64,000 nt of DNA from Chromera velia. Its lineage: Eukaryota > Sar > Chromeraceae. Location of the stretch: NCBI GenBank assembly GCA_018398765.1, contig JAHBMJ010003412.1, positions 21,679-85,678 on the forward strand, written 5' to 3'. Below, one piece after another: positions 1-11,938 of the stretch. Numbering within the stretch: position 1 is the stretch's first letter; every line of letters begins with the position of its first letter. The notes below the pieces were generated by a model that saw only the letters and a list, made by a program, of their open reading frames with translations, was not told the origin of the DNA and did no database searches. The translations under genes and the position numbers were made by a program.

Positions 1-765
1 TGCATTGAACAAACCTGTCGCAGATGTGTATCGATCACATAATTTTTGCATAATGATTCAAATTTGGGTTTTTAACAAGTTTTTGACAAGTTTTTAACTT
101 AAGTTTTAGTGGTTATTCAACATGATTTTGGACTCTAAACGGTAAAAAAGTTAGTGTCAAAAAAATTTTTTTAAGAAAAATATTTGCGTGCCGAAGCGAG
201 AAGGTCTGGGGGGGGAAAGGGGTCTTACGTGCCATTGGCACTCAAATAAATTTTTCCATGGCCCCACTCCCAGATAGTTAACTGCTTTCAGCAACAATAT
301 TCCTCTCCTGACACTTGAATTAATGACTGGTGATAATATTTTTTGAAAATACTTCAAAATTATACCTTTGTGGGTTTTTTTTCATTTTTCTAAAGAAATT
401 TCTTTTGTCGTCAATTTTATTTTTAGTTGAAGAGCTAGATCATCTCAGCTTAGATATGGGATAACAATACGAGTTCCAACAATTATGAGTGTCATTGAGT
501 GAAAAGATTGAAATTAAACTTTCATAACTTAGTTATAATTAAAGTGATAATCAGATCATAATCTTAGTGATCCGCCATTCTAATTTTATTTCCTAGTTTT
601 ACTAGTAGTTTTATTTTACTTAAAAAGGCTTCCGGGAAATTATCAGACTGGGATTAGTGGCTGTTATCAGATAGTTAAAAGAAAAATTTGTTAAGTCACC
701 GAGTGCGATACTAGGTGCGATACACTGTCACTCATGCACTAGCTCTGGCAACAGATGGATATAGC
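1..765. other. AT-rich gene-free flank
   Basis: This stretch is strongly AT-rich, with many short poly-A and poly-T runs. No open frame shows a recognisable protein and no RNA gene is visible. It resembles the other AT-rich blocks of the window (13.1-16.0 kb, 17.85-18.4 kb, 37.2-38 kb, 40.2-40.8 kb) and is probably repeat-derived. Confidence 0.5.
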
Positions 766-1007
766 GGGAAGGCTTACTAGTGCGGAACCTATCAATCAAT
801 CTCTAAATTATTAAGATCTAATAATAATATTATAATATCTAGAATAACATCTCTTAATTTTTAGCTCACACATCCTGGTACTAGCCTAGACACTAGGTTA
901 TACCCAAAACTTGAAGTTTGTAGTAGTCTTGAACATTTAATCTTGATGATACTTGATCAAGTGATCAAGATTGATTGATTGATTCGTTCCGCGCTAGGCC
1001 TTCCCGA
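766..1007. repeat. Terminal-inverted-repeat element (MITE-like)
   Basis: The left end (766-800) reads GGGAAGGCTTACTAGTGCGG and runs into AACCTATCAATCAATC. The right end (971-1007) is its inverted counterpart, GATTGATTGATTGATT followed by CGTTCCGCGCTAGGCCTTCC. The arms therefore pair as imperfect terminal inverted repeats of about 35 bases around an AT-rich centre of about 170 bases. A related right-end sequence (GTTCCGCGCTAGGC preceded by GATT repeats) occurs at 37178-37222, so this looks like a dispersed family. No transposase frame lies inside, which fits a non-autonomous element. Confidence 0.55.
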
Positions 1008-2110
1008 TGGTTGGATCATGGTCCACACGGCGGCCCTCTGTGCGGTACGCAAACCATCAAAACACTCTCCCTATAAATCCTACAGACTATATTGGAAATT
1101 GTCTTATATCGTTTGCATGTGTGATCGTTTTTTTCGGCAGTCTTTCATTGAGTCAACACTCTTCCTAAGAAAATTGCTAACGCTAGACCTGACAGGAGCT
1201 CCCATCCCTGCAGGAATCAATTCAACCACATGCAAATGTACTCAAGCAGTCAAAGTGCGGCAGTCAGTGGATCAGACGGTGGCTAAGCACCAACAAGCCA
1301 AAAAAAGAACATGGAGAGAAAGCTCGAAGGGCAATCAAACATAAAAAGAGAGACGACACAAACCACAGCCTTCTTCAGTCATTCCAAAACGAGAAGATCG
1401 AAGAAGGAACGGGAGAAAGTGCATGGACGCGCTGCTTGAAAGGCGGGGAATACAAAATACAGGCAGGAAGCGCAGGCACTCTGTACTGCTTTCCCGCTTT
1501 CAAAAGGAGCAAGATGAAACGCACGCGCGCGCGCGCACACGCACACACACACACACACGCACACACACATACACACACGCAGCAATCCCTCACCATTTCA
1601 ATCGACCGCATGCAAAAAGAGAAGCCGAAACATGGTGTCAAAGAACCTACAGAAATGAGAGACAGGCAAACAGACAGACCGGAAAGTCTTCCAGCACATT
1701 CACAGGACAGTCAGTCGACCCTGCATGCAGAGAGAAGACAGAAGAAAACAACAGAAGAGAAACAAAGACAAGAAAGACCCGATCGAACGTCTGCTTTCAG
1801 AAAGAGACTGAAATTGGCAAATGATCGAAAGGAAAACGTCTGTTTTCAGAGGGAAAGAGAAAAGAGGGGATTGTCAGGTGAAGTTTCAGCCCAGTACTTA
1901 AGAAACAATAAAGGCAGGGAGAAAGGACACAATGAATGAATGAATGAATGAATGAATGGATCAACCAATCAATGCATGCACAAATGAAGGAAGAAACGAA
2001 GGGTAAAATATATATGGGATTCGAGATGTCCCCCCCTGCAAGACTGCCGCAGGGTCTGTCATTCAGGTGCTCGCTTGCCCCTGAAAATTGAATCTCTTGG
2101 AGTTTCTCCC
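1008..2110. other. Gene-free region with microsatellites
   Basis: The DNA becomes purine-rich and GC-balanced after the inverted-repeat element. It holds a (GC)n/(CA)n array near 1523-1580 and a (TGAA)n array near 1931-1957. Open frames here are products of the repeats. It lies downstream of the lipase maturation factor gene and may include its 3' untranslated region, but nothing specific supports this. Confidence 0.4.
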
Positions 2111-2163
2111 TTAGTTTTGTAACACTATACGCAGGTAGTCCCTACGCATGTCTGCATTCGTAT

Positions 2164-2200
<37 letters not shown>

Positions 2201-2329
2201 GTCGCTCTTGTATCCGGTGAAATGGAGATCCCTGGCAATCCCGCTCATCTGATTGACGCCCATCGCAGGTAACCACTCGCGTGCGTCAGATCGGACCCAC
2301 CACTCCTTCCCCTTCCACTCAGACTGCAG

Positions 2330-2426
<97 letters not shown>

Positions 2427-5400
2427 GAGGAGCATGAAAGGCAATAAACTGACACTTTTCTGACGCAAACATGCCCCGTACTCTGTCAGGGGCCTTTGGG
2501 CGGCACGGCAGAGCAGTAAAGAAGGAAAACGAAAAACGCGCGCATAAAGACGAAAAGTCGGACACCGATTTTTGAAATGAGCGCTCGGTGCGTTCTTTTG
2601 GTCGCTTTTCCTTCGGTTTTCCCTCCCAGCTCTTTTGCCAACCCGCCTCCGTTTGCCTGCACTCACTTCCCCTGGCGGAAGACACGCTCTATCCTCCCCC
2701 CCACCGACCGTGAATCTGTAGGTGTACAGAAGGATTCGGATTTTTTCCGGGGCTCTTCGGGGACTTTCGAGACTCGAAGCCTCACGCTCGACCTCTCTCA
2801 GGGGCTGGCGGTCGACCAGTGCCTTCAGTCGTCGGATAAATTTTTCTGTTCGCATCGACGTGGTCGTGTAGAATGGCAGCAGGACAGAGGGACAGGGGGA
2901 AATTAACGCACTCACGCGTGCAAGCAAGAATATGCATATCCAGGTAAAGACACGAGATACCAGAAATAAGAGACAAGAGAGAGATGAACGGATCCGATTC
3001 ACAGCTTCCTGCCATGCCCTTGTCTGACGCACGCAGATAAGTCAGGACAAGACAGAACACAATATTAAAAGAGACGGAAAGCCACTGTCTTCTTCCATGC
3101 ATGCATCCATCCATCGATCCATGTAAAGTCCAGCCTTGGCAGAACACCGACTCACGATCGAGAAGATGCAGGTCTGTCTGAAAGATACACATGCACGTTC
3201 GCCATGCATACTGCAATTAATACGACGACTGTATGAAGAGTATTACACCACAGGTGCCTGCCCTCTCGTTTCTTTTGCTCGTTTGCGTTCCGTCCTTTCG
3301 TTTCTACCACTCCCACTCTCACTGACCTCCCTGTATCAATGGTTGTCCTCCTCCCCTGTCAAGCAGTTCCCCTCGCACCTGAACTTGCACCAAGAGGGAC
3401 AGGGAGAAGGGGCAGAAAGACAACAGAATTCAAATGAAACAAAACAATAGTCCAGTTTGGAGTCGGGGGAACAACTCAATGGTTACCTGGGAGGGCGAGC
3501 TCTTCTGAGGTTCTCGTAGAATGAAAAATCCAAAGCTGTTGAGAGAGAGCAAGCTGCCTTCCTCGCTCAATTCTTCGTTTTTCCTTTCTCCCCTTCCCAA
3601 ATTTCACACCGCAAAAAGACCAACTGCAACCGCCACCACACCCGCAAGAGACCAAAAAATGAAGGTCCCCAAAGAGTGTTCTTTCTTTTCTTTTCTGCCT
3701 TTGTTAAAGAAACGCCTCGACGCCCCACTTGCAAGCCTTCAGACACACAGCCACTCTCCCTCGCTCCCTGTCTCTTTTGACCTTTTCTGTGGCCCTGAGA
3801 GGCTCCCTCTTGATCAATGCGAGGGCGTGAGGGTCGGCATGGAGAAGTTTCCACACAAAGTAGAGGAGCCACCGATTGTGCTCAGGACTCCCCAAGGCAG
3901 CGAACCACATCTGAGATGGAGAACAGCAGAATCCAATCCGTATGAATATGCAAAAAGCAACAGATCGGCAAAAAGGGTCAACCAACACAGTGGAAGAAGA
4001 ACAGAAGGACCACAAAAAGAAAAGAAAAAGCCAATCGAAACAAAAAAAAGAATGCATTAACATAAGAAAGAAAAACAGCCCGCCAGCACATGTGCGAAAC
4101 GCGAACACACGCTCATGCACGGTCCACATCCAACCTGCCAATCCAGTCTGGGTTGATGCGGCGCCGCCACTGCGGGTCTCTCGTCGACTCTCGTCGGTTT
4201 GTAGATGAAGTCGTACTCCACCCACCTGTATATAATTCGTTTGGATTCACATAAGTACACATCAAATAGTTGTGTCTGTTCTCTGTATGAGAGGAAAACT
4301 GGCACTCCCCCCATCTGTGTGGAATGAAAGGGTTCACACGGGCAAACCAAAAGAGATACCTGCATCCCCACAAAGAAGGAACTAAACGGATTCCCTTCAC
4401 GACGCAGAACAAGAAACAGTTTCTTACCCTAACCCCAGAGGGCACCCCTTGTTCCTTTCGATCCCTTGTCTCTCTTCTGCATGTCAGAAGACGTCCCAAA
4501 ATAAATAATTGACAAAGCAAAGTGCCAAGCAAGCAAAAAAAAGGAAAAAAAAAAACGTGCCAACCAACCAACCTGCTCCTCGAGGAGTCCCACCCCTGCA
4601 CAACAAGCTCAGGACGTCCCCCCACGCCCGTCATTCTTCGAAAGAGGCCGTAAGAAGACGTCAAGCGGAAACGCTCTGCATGCAGGCACAGAAGGGATAC
4701 ACGAAAGGTTCAAGCCTTTCTCGATCTCTCCTTCGCTCGCTCGCCGATGGAGGAATACGGAGAGGCCTGTCAGACGCGCTTATTGAGAAGCGAGTCGGTA
4801 GAGAGGAGTTCATCAAGATGAGGGGACCTTGGGAGACACACCAGGACATGATGACTACATGATGCGTTAAATTGTCTTTTACTTGACTCTCTCTCCCTCA
4901 CACACAAATACACACAGACACACAGACAGAAGGGTTTCTGTTCTTCTTCTTTTCTGTCCACTCGATGAAGTCCGTCTCGCCAAAACTCACTCTTCACTCC
5001 TCAAGAAGAGACATACGTGCAACACTTACCCGTGGCTCTATACAAGTTTGCTGCCAGTTTCATTGACGGCAGCACTTTGGCTGCCCCCTTTTTGACCTGC
5101 ATGACGTCAAGGGGAGGTGTGGGCACCTGGAGAGTGTGGATCTGAGTCCACCCCGTGTGTTCCTTCGACTGGGGTAGGGAGATGTTCAGACTGTCCAGGA
5201 ATGGAGCGAGGCTGCAACAGTGAAATAAGAATGAAAGAACAGACACAGGGATAGATCGTGCGAATTGCCCGGCCCTTCAATGGCCTGACCAGAAATTTAA
5301 TTGCAAGTTGACTCTAAAAAGATGAGAGAAAGTCCGGAGAGAGATCCGTCATCCGTTCCACGCCTTTCAGAGACAGGGGCAGGGACAGAGAGGAAAAGAA

Positions 5401-6281
5401 AAAAAATGAAGAGCACTCAAGAAAAGGCACATAGTGCGAGGAGAATCACGAAAAGAGAACAGAGAGAGAGAAAGAGAGAGGCAAAGAGCAGCTCCCTCCC
5501 CCCCCCTTTTCACCCACCTTGCTGTAAACAGAATCATGGAAGAGAGGCCAACCACGAGAGTCCACACAAAATCCGACACACGACGAGCGCCCTCCCATGC
5601 AGTGCGGCTTTTTGTACCTATTGCCCTGCACAGACGATTCGAGGAGAACAGAAGGAGGAGGAAAAGTAGAAAGAAAACCTGAAAAAAAAGGGCGACCACT
5701 TCTGATGCACGTCTAAGTCATTCTACCACGAACGCAATCTCTGAGGAGACAACCCAGCAAAAAGTTTTCTTAAAGAAAATCAGTTCAAAGAGCCCTTTCT
5801 CCTGCCTCGCAAACTCCTGCATCAAGAGGAAGAGGTGGGTAAGAGAAAGAGCAGGGCAAAATAGACTGACCGAAGAGCCGCAAAAGAAGCAGAACCCACG
5901 GTAACCACCAGGCTCACCCCTGCACACGAAAAACAGAATTTTCCAAGAGAATGATCTTGGCCGACAAGAAAAAGAACGAAAGAAAAACAGAAAGGAAATA
6001 GCGGAGCAGGAGGAAAGAAAGAAAGGAGGCAAAGAAAGCGGAGACAGCGAATCAAAGCACGCACAGAGGAGCCAAACTCCTTCAAAGACAAATCTTCCAT
6101 TCCAACAGGACTCCTTCCTTCCTCTCACCTACGAATGCACACACGGAAGAGAAGGGGGATCATCCTTCAAGGTAAACATCCTCCCGGTCAGACGACCGAT
6201 GGAAGGGGCAAAAGAGTCACAAAGAATTGAAAGCAAGTGGGAACACACACACACACACACGCACGCACATACACACACACA

Positions 6282-6320
<39 letters not shown>

Positions 6321-6339
6321 GCACGCACATACACATACA

Positions 6340-6378
<39 letters not shown>

Positions 6379-9300
6379 AAACACGCACACACATTCACAA
6401 AGCGAGAGAGAAAGGGGTGAAGGCGACAAAAGTGTCACGAGAAAAAACCGGCTGTCACTTACACGCAATGCTCAGCACAGGTGCTGCCAGCTTATCTACA
6501 CACTGCAGGGGAGGACAACAATTTACAGAGACACAAAGAGGGACAAGAACAAGAGGGGCTTCCCAGGCCGCAAAGATGATTTGCTTTTGTGTCAGCAAGT
6601 CTCATTTCGAATCCATTTTCTTAGGCGCAGACAAAAAGAGCCAGAATTGAACACCGCGAGCACGTAATAACTTTTCCGTTCCTCCGTTTTGTCCCGCATG
6701 CATCACGGTTCTTTCTTTCTTTCTGCAGCAAAGCGAAGTGCTATTTCAGAGGCCCCCCAAACCAATCAACGAATTGTAAACTAAGTTTTAGTGAAAGTCG
6801 AGACCCCAAGAAGTCACGTGGCCTCCAAGAGCAATTTTAGCACCACTTCACGGATCGTTTGTTCCTCTCCTCTCATGTTATCGCTACATAATTTCTGTGG
6901 CATTGCATGTCTCTGGCGAGCTCTTTTCTTTTCTTTGCGCTGACTGACTGACCGTTCTGAGTCCCCTGAGGTCGAAGGGAAGTTTTCCCTTCTCAAAGTT
7001 GAGACCCTCCGGGCCGAATTTGGCAAATCCGAGTACTATACAGATAGTCACAAACACATACATGCGCCTCTCCCCCCTCAAATGAAAAAAACCCACATTT
7101 TTTGCTAGAGCCACATTGCTCCTCCTAGTGGACACAGAAGAGATCTTTCTCTCGGGGGCAGGTCCTGCTCGTTCCCTCTCTTTCGCCTTTTGTGTTCCTG
7201 TTCCCGTTGAGTGATCACTCTTTTCCTTTTCGGGCTCTACTGCCGCCCCTGCCGTCTCCTGCTCCTCCTCCCCGCTCTTGATTCTCCAAGGTTCCCTCTC
7301 CTCCACCCCCTTCACATAAGAAGAGAGGGAGAAACCCAGACGAGCCAGACGACGCACTCCGATGTTCTGGAGAATGAAGTGATCGTCCGCACAAGCGATG
7401 CAACTGCATGCAGTGATTGATGTGTGCACACACAGAAAGAAACAAAGAATGCAGGGAGGGAAGGAAAACAGAGAAGGAGGGAGGAGACTGATGATATTCT
7501 CTCATGACTCCCCGTGAAAAAAAGTGAATAGACGGGAATAGGTGGCTCAAAACCAAACATCTGAGGGACTGGCGGAGAGACTGACAGGAACACCGTGAGC
7601 ATGTTGAAGAAGTTGTAATTTCCTGTTGCAGCAATGAGCACCATCAGTTTCACCTGAAGGCAAGAACATGATCAGGAGAAAGAATACAAATGCAGAGATG
7701 AAACGGGAGAGCACACCGAGAGGCAACAGACAGACGACGAAAGGGAAAGTTGGTCAAAACGACCATCCATCCATCCATCCATCCATCCATGCAGGCCCCG
7801 AAAAGAAAAGAAAAGGACATGCCGGCAGCCAGACTCTCCTCTACGCCAGGTGGCCAATCCGTTTCGTTCCTCTGACGTCTTACCAGCAGCCACGGGAGGC
7901 CATTCTTCCGGATCACCCCCCCCCCCCCCNNNNNNNNNNCCCCCCCACTCTGTATGTGTGTGTCGGTGCATGTGTACTTCTCTCCTTCTCTCTTTCTCTC
8001 TCACCTGAAGAAGAGCGGCAACTGCCCGAGGAACTCTCAGAGGGAGGATGAGGAGGGCAGCCACAGGCAGCTGGAAGAAGAACGTAGCAGCGACAGAGAA
8101 TCGGAGCACTGCGTTCGGAAGACGGTGCGCGTACCTGCACACACGCACACACACATACACGCACACACACACACAGCAGGGGGGGGGGGAGAAGAGACAT
8201 TGCAGAGAGAGAGAAAAAGGAAAGAACAGAAAAACAAGAGGGAGAGATTTCTGAACACAGAGAAGGTACGGTGTCTTTCCAGCTCGACTCGACATGTGTT
8301 CCTGGTCCGAAATTTGAGTGACAAAGATTTAAAGGAAACCGACACATTGTCTCAGAGGACTCCTCTTTCTTTCGTTCCACTTTCCTTTCCTTTATCTGAC
8401 GACGCCTATCTCTTCTCCTGAATCTGTGCCTGCCTCTCTGGTGTCTCTCTCTCTCTTCCTCTCGCCAATGGGAGCGGAGGGCGACTGACCAAGACAGGGG
8501 CAGAGGAAGGCATTGAGACTGAAAGTGGTGGTGGAGAGCCGTGAGGCTCCACCAGGTGGGACAGTTGCTGCAGGGAGGAGAAGAAGAAGAACAACAAACA
8601 TCTGTCCTCACGACAACCGATCGAGCACAGTAGATGTTGATTGATGTTCAGTCTCAATGTATTCTACCTGGCATTTGCACGAGTGGATAAGAAAAGGAAT
8701 TCCGAAATGAAGGTTTTTCCTTCTCTCTCTCTGAACCTGCCGTCCTGTTCTGGTCAGAGGGAATGCATCGAGGTCGGCGGGGTGGGGTAAAGAGAGTGAG
8801 AGAGAAAGTGGCTTCCTAATTCCCTCCCGCCCAAGAGACAGAAGAGAAGCAGGAAAGCGTAGAGGCAGAGATATGTGGTGGTACGAGTCGGAGAGACACA
8901 CCAGCTCATGCTACAGGCCGTTTTTCTTCCTCGCTCCATCCAACCGACAGAGAGCTGTCACGCCATCACAGAAGGATTTCGTCACGAACCAAATCTGTCC
9001 AAAGACCACAAGCCACGAACCGTATCGAAACCACACCCTCTGTTCGCCATCTGACCTGACGAGTTTCAGCAGTCCACTTGAGACCATCAGTCTGTATGTC
9101 AGTGTACCTTGTCTGTCCGTCTGTCTGACTGACCTGAAGAGTTTCAGCAGACCGCTGGAGACCATCAGTCTGAAGAGGAGAAACCTGACGAGGTAGATGG
9201 GCCCAGCCGAATGGGGGGCCGGGTCCATGTGCCGTCTGTTTCTGAACAAGAGCAAGTTCAGAGGGCTGTCACCCATCAGAGTGGCAATCACACCAGCCTC

Positions 9301-10052
9301 CAGAAGGAGAATGTCCCTGCAAACAACCAATCCCGTCAGTCAGTCGAGGACAGAAAAACCAACAGTAACAAACAGGCAAATTCGACAGAAGAAGCCTGTC
9401 CCCGCAAGCAATGGAGTCTTTACATCTGTTTTGTGTGTGAGCTCCCTTCCTCACGGATTTCCCCCAAGAGAAAGCAATCTCACTGTGCAAGTGTTCTGCT
9501 GAACATAAACAAACCCCATGCACACACCCACACCATAAGACTGAACACTCACACCATAAGACTGAACACTCTCCCCTTTCGACTCCAGCACCCCTGCCTC
9601 CTGCAGAGAGCACCAAAGCAGTCGACTGACCACTGGAATGACATGAAGGTCTGCCCCACATTGAAGATAGACAGGTACCCCACGAACAGCTGTGCGAGGA
9701 CCAGACTGTTCGATGTGTACCCAAACGTCACCAGCAGCGCCAGCAGTCCACAGTAGAGACTTAGCACACCCAACGCAAGCGCGTAGGCATCAACATCAGC
9801 AGGCAACCACCCCTCAGCGTAATGTACAAATGCAAAGAGGCTAGGTCTTCGCATAAAATCCCCTGCTGACAGATGGTGTCCCATGATTTTCTTGATGTAC
9901 TCTGCCACAGGAAGGAGACCATTGCAGGAATGGATCCCGTCGATCTGAGCGTAGTAGCTCAGGAACGCGCAGAAGAAGGTAAACCCAACACAACGCAGAA
10001 AAAGGAAACGGGTGATCACAAACGATCCCCTGAAGTCGTACTCTTTCCGCAT
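2111..10052 (-). CDS. LMF: Lipase maturation factor family protein (multi-exon)
   Basis: The product is an ER polytopic membrane protein of about 750 residues. Family members help dimeric lipases fold in the ER. Phase-consistent exons are 10052-9631, 9316-9134, 8567-8490, 8134-8005, 7653-7586, 7403-6953, 6502-6463, 5919-5871, 5625-5518, 5211-5030, 4675-4594, 4225-4135, 3910 to about 3790, about 2830-2709, and 2323 to the end. Family landmarks occur in order: FLFLRCVGF and AQIDGIHS at the start, [105 protein letters not shown] and EWWVRSDAREWLP. ATG at 10052 is preferred over an in-frame GTG at 10070. A charged insert of about 80 residues lies in exon 6. The junction between exons 13 and 14 is unresolved, and the last exon reads into a CA repeat, so the true stop could lie elsewhere. 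Confidence 0.88.
2160..2440. repeat. CA and GA microsatellites flanking the last LMF exon
   Basis: An (AC)n array at about 2166-2200 and a compound (CA)n(GA)n(GACA)n array at about 2336-2425 lie on either side of the final LMF exon (2323 downward). On the coding strand the outer array supplies TG/TC-rich sequence upstream of the acceptor. The inner array is either translated as alternating Val-Cys or begins an undetected intron at GGTGTG. Confidence 0.7.
6241..6401. repeat. Long (CA)n microsatellite in an LMF intron
   Basis: About 160 bases of nearly pure CA with CG and TA interruptions lie inside the LMF intron between the exons ending at 6463 and starting at 5919. All long frames over it encode CVCV or THTH repeats and are not genes. 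Confidence 0.9.
7930..7939. other. Assembly gap of ten Ns inside poly-C
   Basis: Ten Ns are flanked on both sides by C runs. The gap lies in the LMF intron between the exons ending at 8005 and starting at 7653, so it does not interrupt coding sequence. Confidence 0.95.
9056..9169 (-). repeat. Tandem duplication of an exon end in the LMF gene (candidate 36-nt microexon)
   Basis: The last 36 coding bases of exon 2 (9169-9134, encoding [12 protein letters not shown] plus two bases of the next codon) recur 78 bases downstream at 9091-9056 as [12 protein letters not shown]. The second copy is preceded by ACAG and followed by GTCAGA, so it is bounded by AG and GT. It would add exactly 12 codons in frame. 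Skipping it gives KLFSNCPTWW, the normal family sequence. The gap between the exon 2 donor and this copy is only 42 bases, shorter than any other intron in the gene. Confidence 0.6.
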
Positions 10053-10807
10053 CTTGCTACCCACTGTCACTCTCCTTCGGAAAGATAAGATATGTGTGGA
10101 ACAAACAAACTTCCTAACTCACGGTCAAACAAACGCAAAGGTCTTAAGCGGCCCTGCTTAATCCCGGGAAGCAATGGGAGACAGATTCTCCACGCGAAAG
10201 CACCAAAAGGAGGCGGCTGCAGTGTCCCTAAGTCGGTTGGCAGACGAAAGAATGTACAGACAGCTGCTGGAGATTTCTGTGGCCCCACGTCACGTCAAGA
10301 TGCTCTCGACACCGCGCCACACTGCTGACTGTCACGATCAGCCTCCTGTCTCTGGACTCCGTATCCCTCTTTGCAAGATCGTGCGGGCCGTGGAGGAAGG
10401 CATCTGGCAAAGAGCTTTGAAAGAAGGGCGGCAGAGATACGTGGAAAAGATCAGGCACACTTTTACTTTCCGTCATTTTCCGTCCTTCCGTCTCCAACAT
10501 TCGCGAAATGCGCGCCCAAGCCAATTTAAGAATTCTGCCTGGCACAAAACTCAGGTATACGCGCGCGCGCGCTGTATGCATGATCGACGCCTGTTGTGTC
10601 ACGCAGACTGAACATGACTGAACGCTCTTGTTGTCATCTTGTTGAGTCAATGTTGACACATGCAGGCCTCAGCTTAAGGCGTTTCCATTGTCTGATGACA
10701 CAGCAGGGACTCAAGTTAACACTCTTTTGTTGTGCTCAGCCCACAGCACTACTGAATCACCCGAACAGTCGACGCCGCGTCTCTTCTCATCAAAGCCCGT
10801 TCTCCCA
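10053..10807. promoter_or_regulatory. Divergent intergenic region between the LMF and coiled-coil genes
   Basis: The LMF start (10052, minus) and the proposed coiled-coil start (10808, plus) face away from each other across about 755 bases. The region is expected to hold both promoters. No convincing TATA box was seen. A GC-alternating stretch lies at about 10560-10571. The plus-strand frame of the downstream gene is open back to a TTG at 10688, so part of this region could be coding. Confidence 0.4.
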
Positions 10808-11938
10808 ATGTCAGAGTACAGTGACCTTGGAGTTGAAGTTTTGGCCTCTGCGTCTGAATCTCTGGACCCTTCTGGGTCGGCAGATGGCTCTGTTGAAGGG
10901 TCACACAACGAGGTGCCGAGTTCGCGTGAGATGTGGAACATCGTCCGGATGCAGTCGGAGACGGCGATGGCTCTAACCGTCCAACTGAGCAGGCAAACGC
11001 AGCGCTGCCACGAGGCAGAGGACCGTGCGCGTGTCGCGACTGCGCGTGTCGCAGAGCTGATGGTAGAGCTGGAGCGCTCGGACGAGCGCGTGGCTCAGCT
11101 GTCGGAAGAGACTGTGGGATTGAGGGAGAGGCTCGAGAAGGCACTGAAGCAGATAGAAGAAGAGAAGTGGAAGCGCGAAGCAGCGGAATCACGGCTGCAA
11201 GACCGCGAGGCGCAGCATGAGCGTCTCGTGGGAGAGCTGAAGACATCTCACAAGGCAGAGCGTGAGCGTGAGCTGAATGCTCACAGGAAAGTGCTAGCGC
11301 GTGAGCGTGACGAGAATGAAACATTGCAGCTACGCAAGCGCGATACCCATGAAGCGGCGCTGCGTGAGCGTGAGTTTGCCTACGAGGTGGCACTGCTGCG
11401 TGAGCACAATTCCAAGATTCTGAGGGAGGGAGTGCATAAGGGCACGAGGCCTCACCCTGCTGAGGATGATTTGAACAACTTGACAGTCGGATTTGAACAA
11501 CAGGCATTGGAACACTATTTGATGTGGATGATGCAGGAGTATTTCCCTTATGAAGACCATCCGTTGAACCTCTTGTTGATGGAAAGCCACGGAAAAGTGC
11601 ATGAGGATGCAGCGAGCGTGTCTGCCATTCTCCGGAAAGCGTTGGATGACGCGGAGATGTTGGCAGGCAGAAGTGAGAATCCTTCTTTGGCTCGTATGTT
11701 GTTGGTTGAGCGGGTGACCCCCCTGTTGTTTGGTCGGGGTCCGCTGATGAGTCTGGTGAATTGGGCCAGGGGGATGCCGACCAGGCGGTATGACGATGAG
11801 TTTCTGCATGGGCAGTGTGGGGTGACGGAGAGGGGGGCAATTGTTGAGTTGAATAAAGGTTTGATGGGGGCATGGAAGGCAACTCGACAGAGCCTCGAGA
11901 AGCAAGGTGGGCCGGGGGCCGCTCCGGAGTGGGATTGA
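10808..11938 (+). CDS. Intronless coiled-coil protein, unknown function
   Basis: An uninterrupted frame of 376 codons starts at the first ATG (MSEYSDLGVEVLASASE); the frame is open upstream to 10688 without another ATG. Residues about 1-40 are acidic and serine-rich. Residues about 45-210 are highly charged with heptad character (VAELMVELERSDERVAQLSE, LRERLEKALKQIEEEKWKRE) and predict a long coiled coil. The C-terminal 160 residues look globular, with a hydrophobic patch (HYLMWMMQEYFPYEDHPLNL) and VERVTPLLFGRGPLMSLVNW. I recognise no family. The absence of introns contrasts with its divergent neighbour and could mean retroposition, transfer or a mobile-element gene. Confidence 0.65.
   Translation: MSEYSDLGVEVLASASESLDPSGSADGSVEGSHNEVPSSREMWNIVRMQSETAMALTVQLSRQTQRCHEAEDRARVATARVAELMVELERSDERVAQLSEETVGLRERLEKALKQIEEEKWKREAAESRLQDREAQHERLVGELKTSHKAERERELNAHRKVLARERDENETLQLRKRDTHEAALREREFAYEVALLREHNSKILREGVHKGTRPHPAEDDLNNLTVGFEQQALEHYLMWMMQEYFPYEDHPLNLLLMESHGKVHEDAASVSAILRKALDDAEMLAGRSENPSLARMLLVERVTPLLFGRGPLMSLVNWARGMPTRRYDDEFLHGQCGVTERGAIVELNKGLMGAWKATRQSLEKQGGPGAAPEWD

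Noticed and set aside
1375-1939. Overlapping frames of 88 to 167 codons
   Set aside because: They centre on a GC/CA repeat and purine-rich sequence; no conserved protein pattern is visible.
2319-3032. 237-codon minus-strand frame treated as one gene
   Set aside because: Only a short part ([11 protein letters not shown]) is an LMF exon; the rest is intron and microsatellite in the same frame.
6129-6468. Long frames encoding CVCVCV or THTHTH
   Set aside because: They are translations of a CA microsatellite inside an LMF intron.
10749-11882. 377-codon frame antisense to the coiled-coil gene
   Set aside because: It is a shadow of the sense frame, with alanine- and histidine-rich sequence mirroring the repetitive sense codons and no family resemblance.
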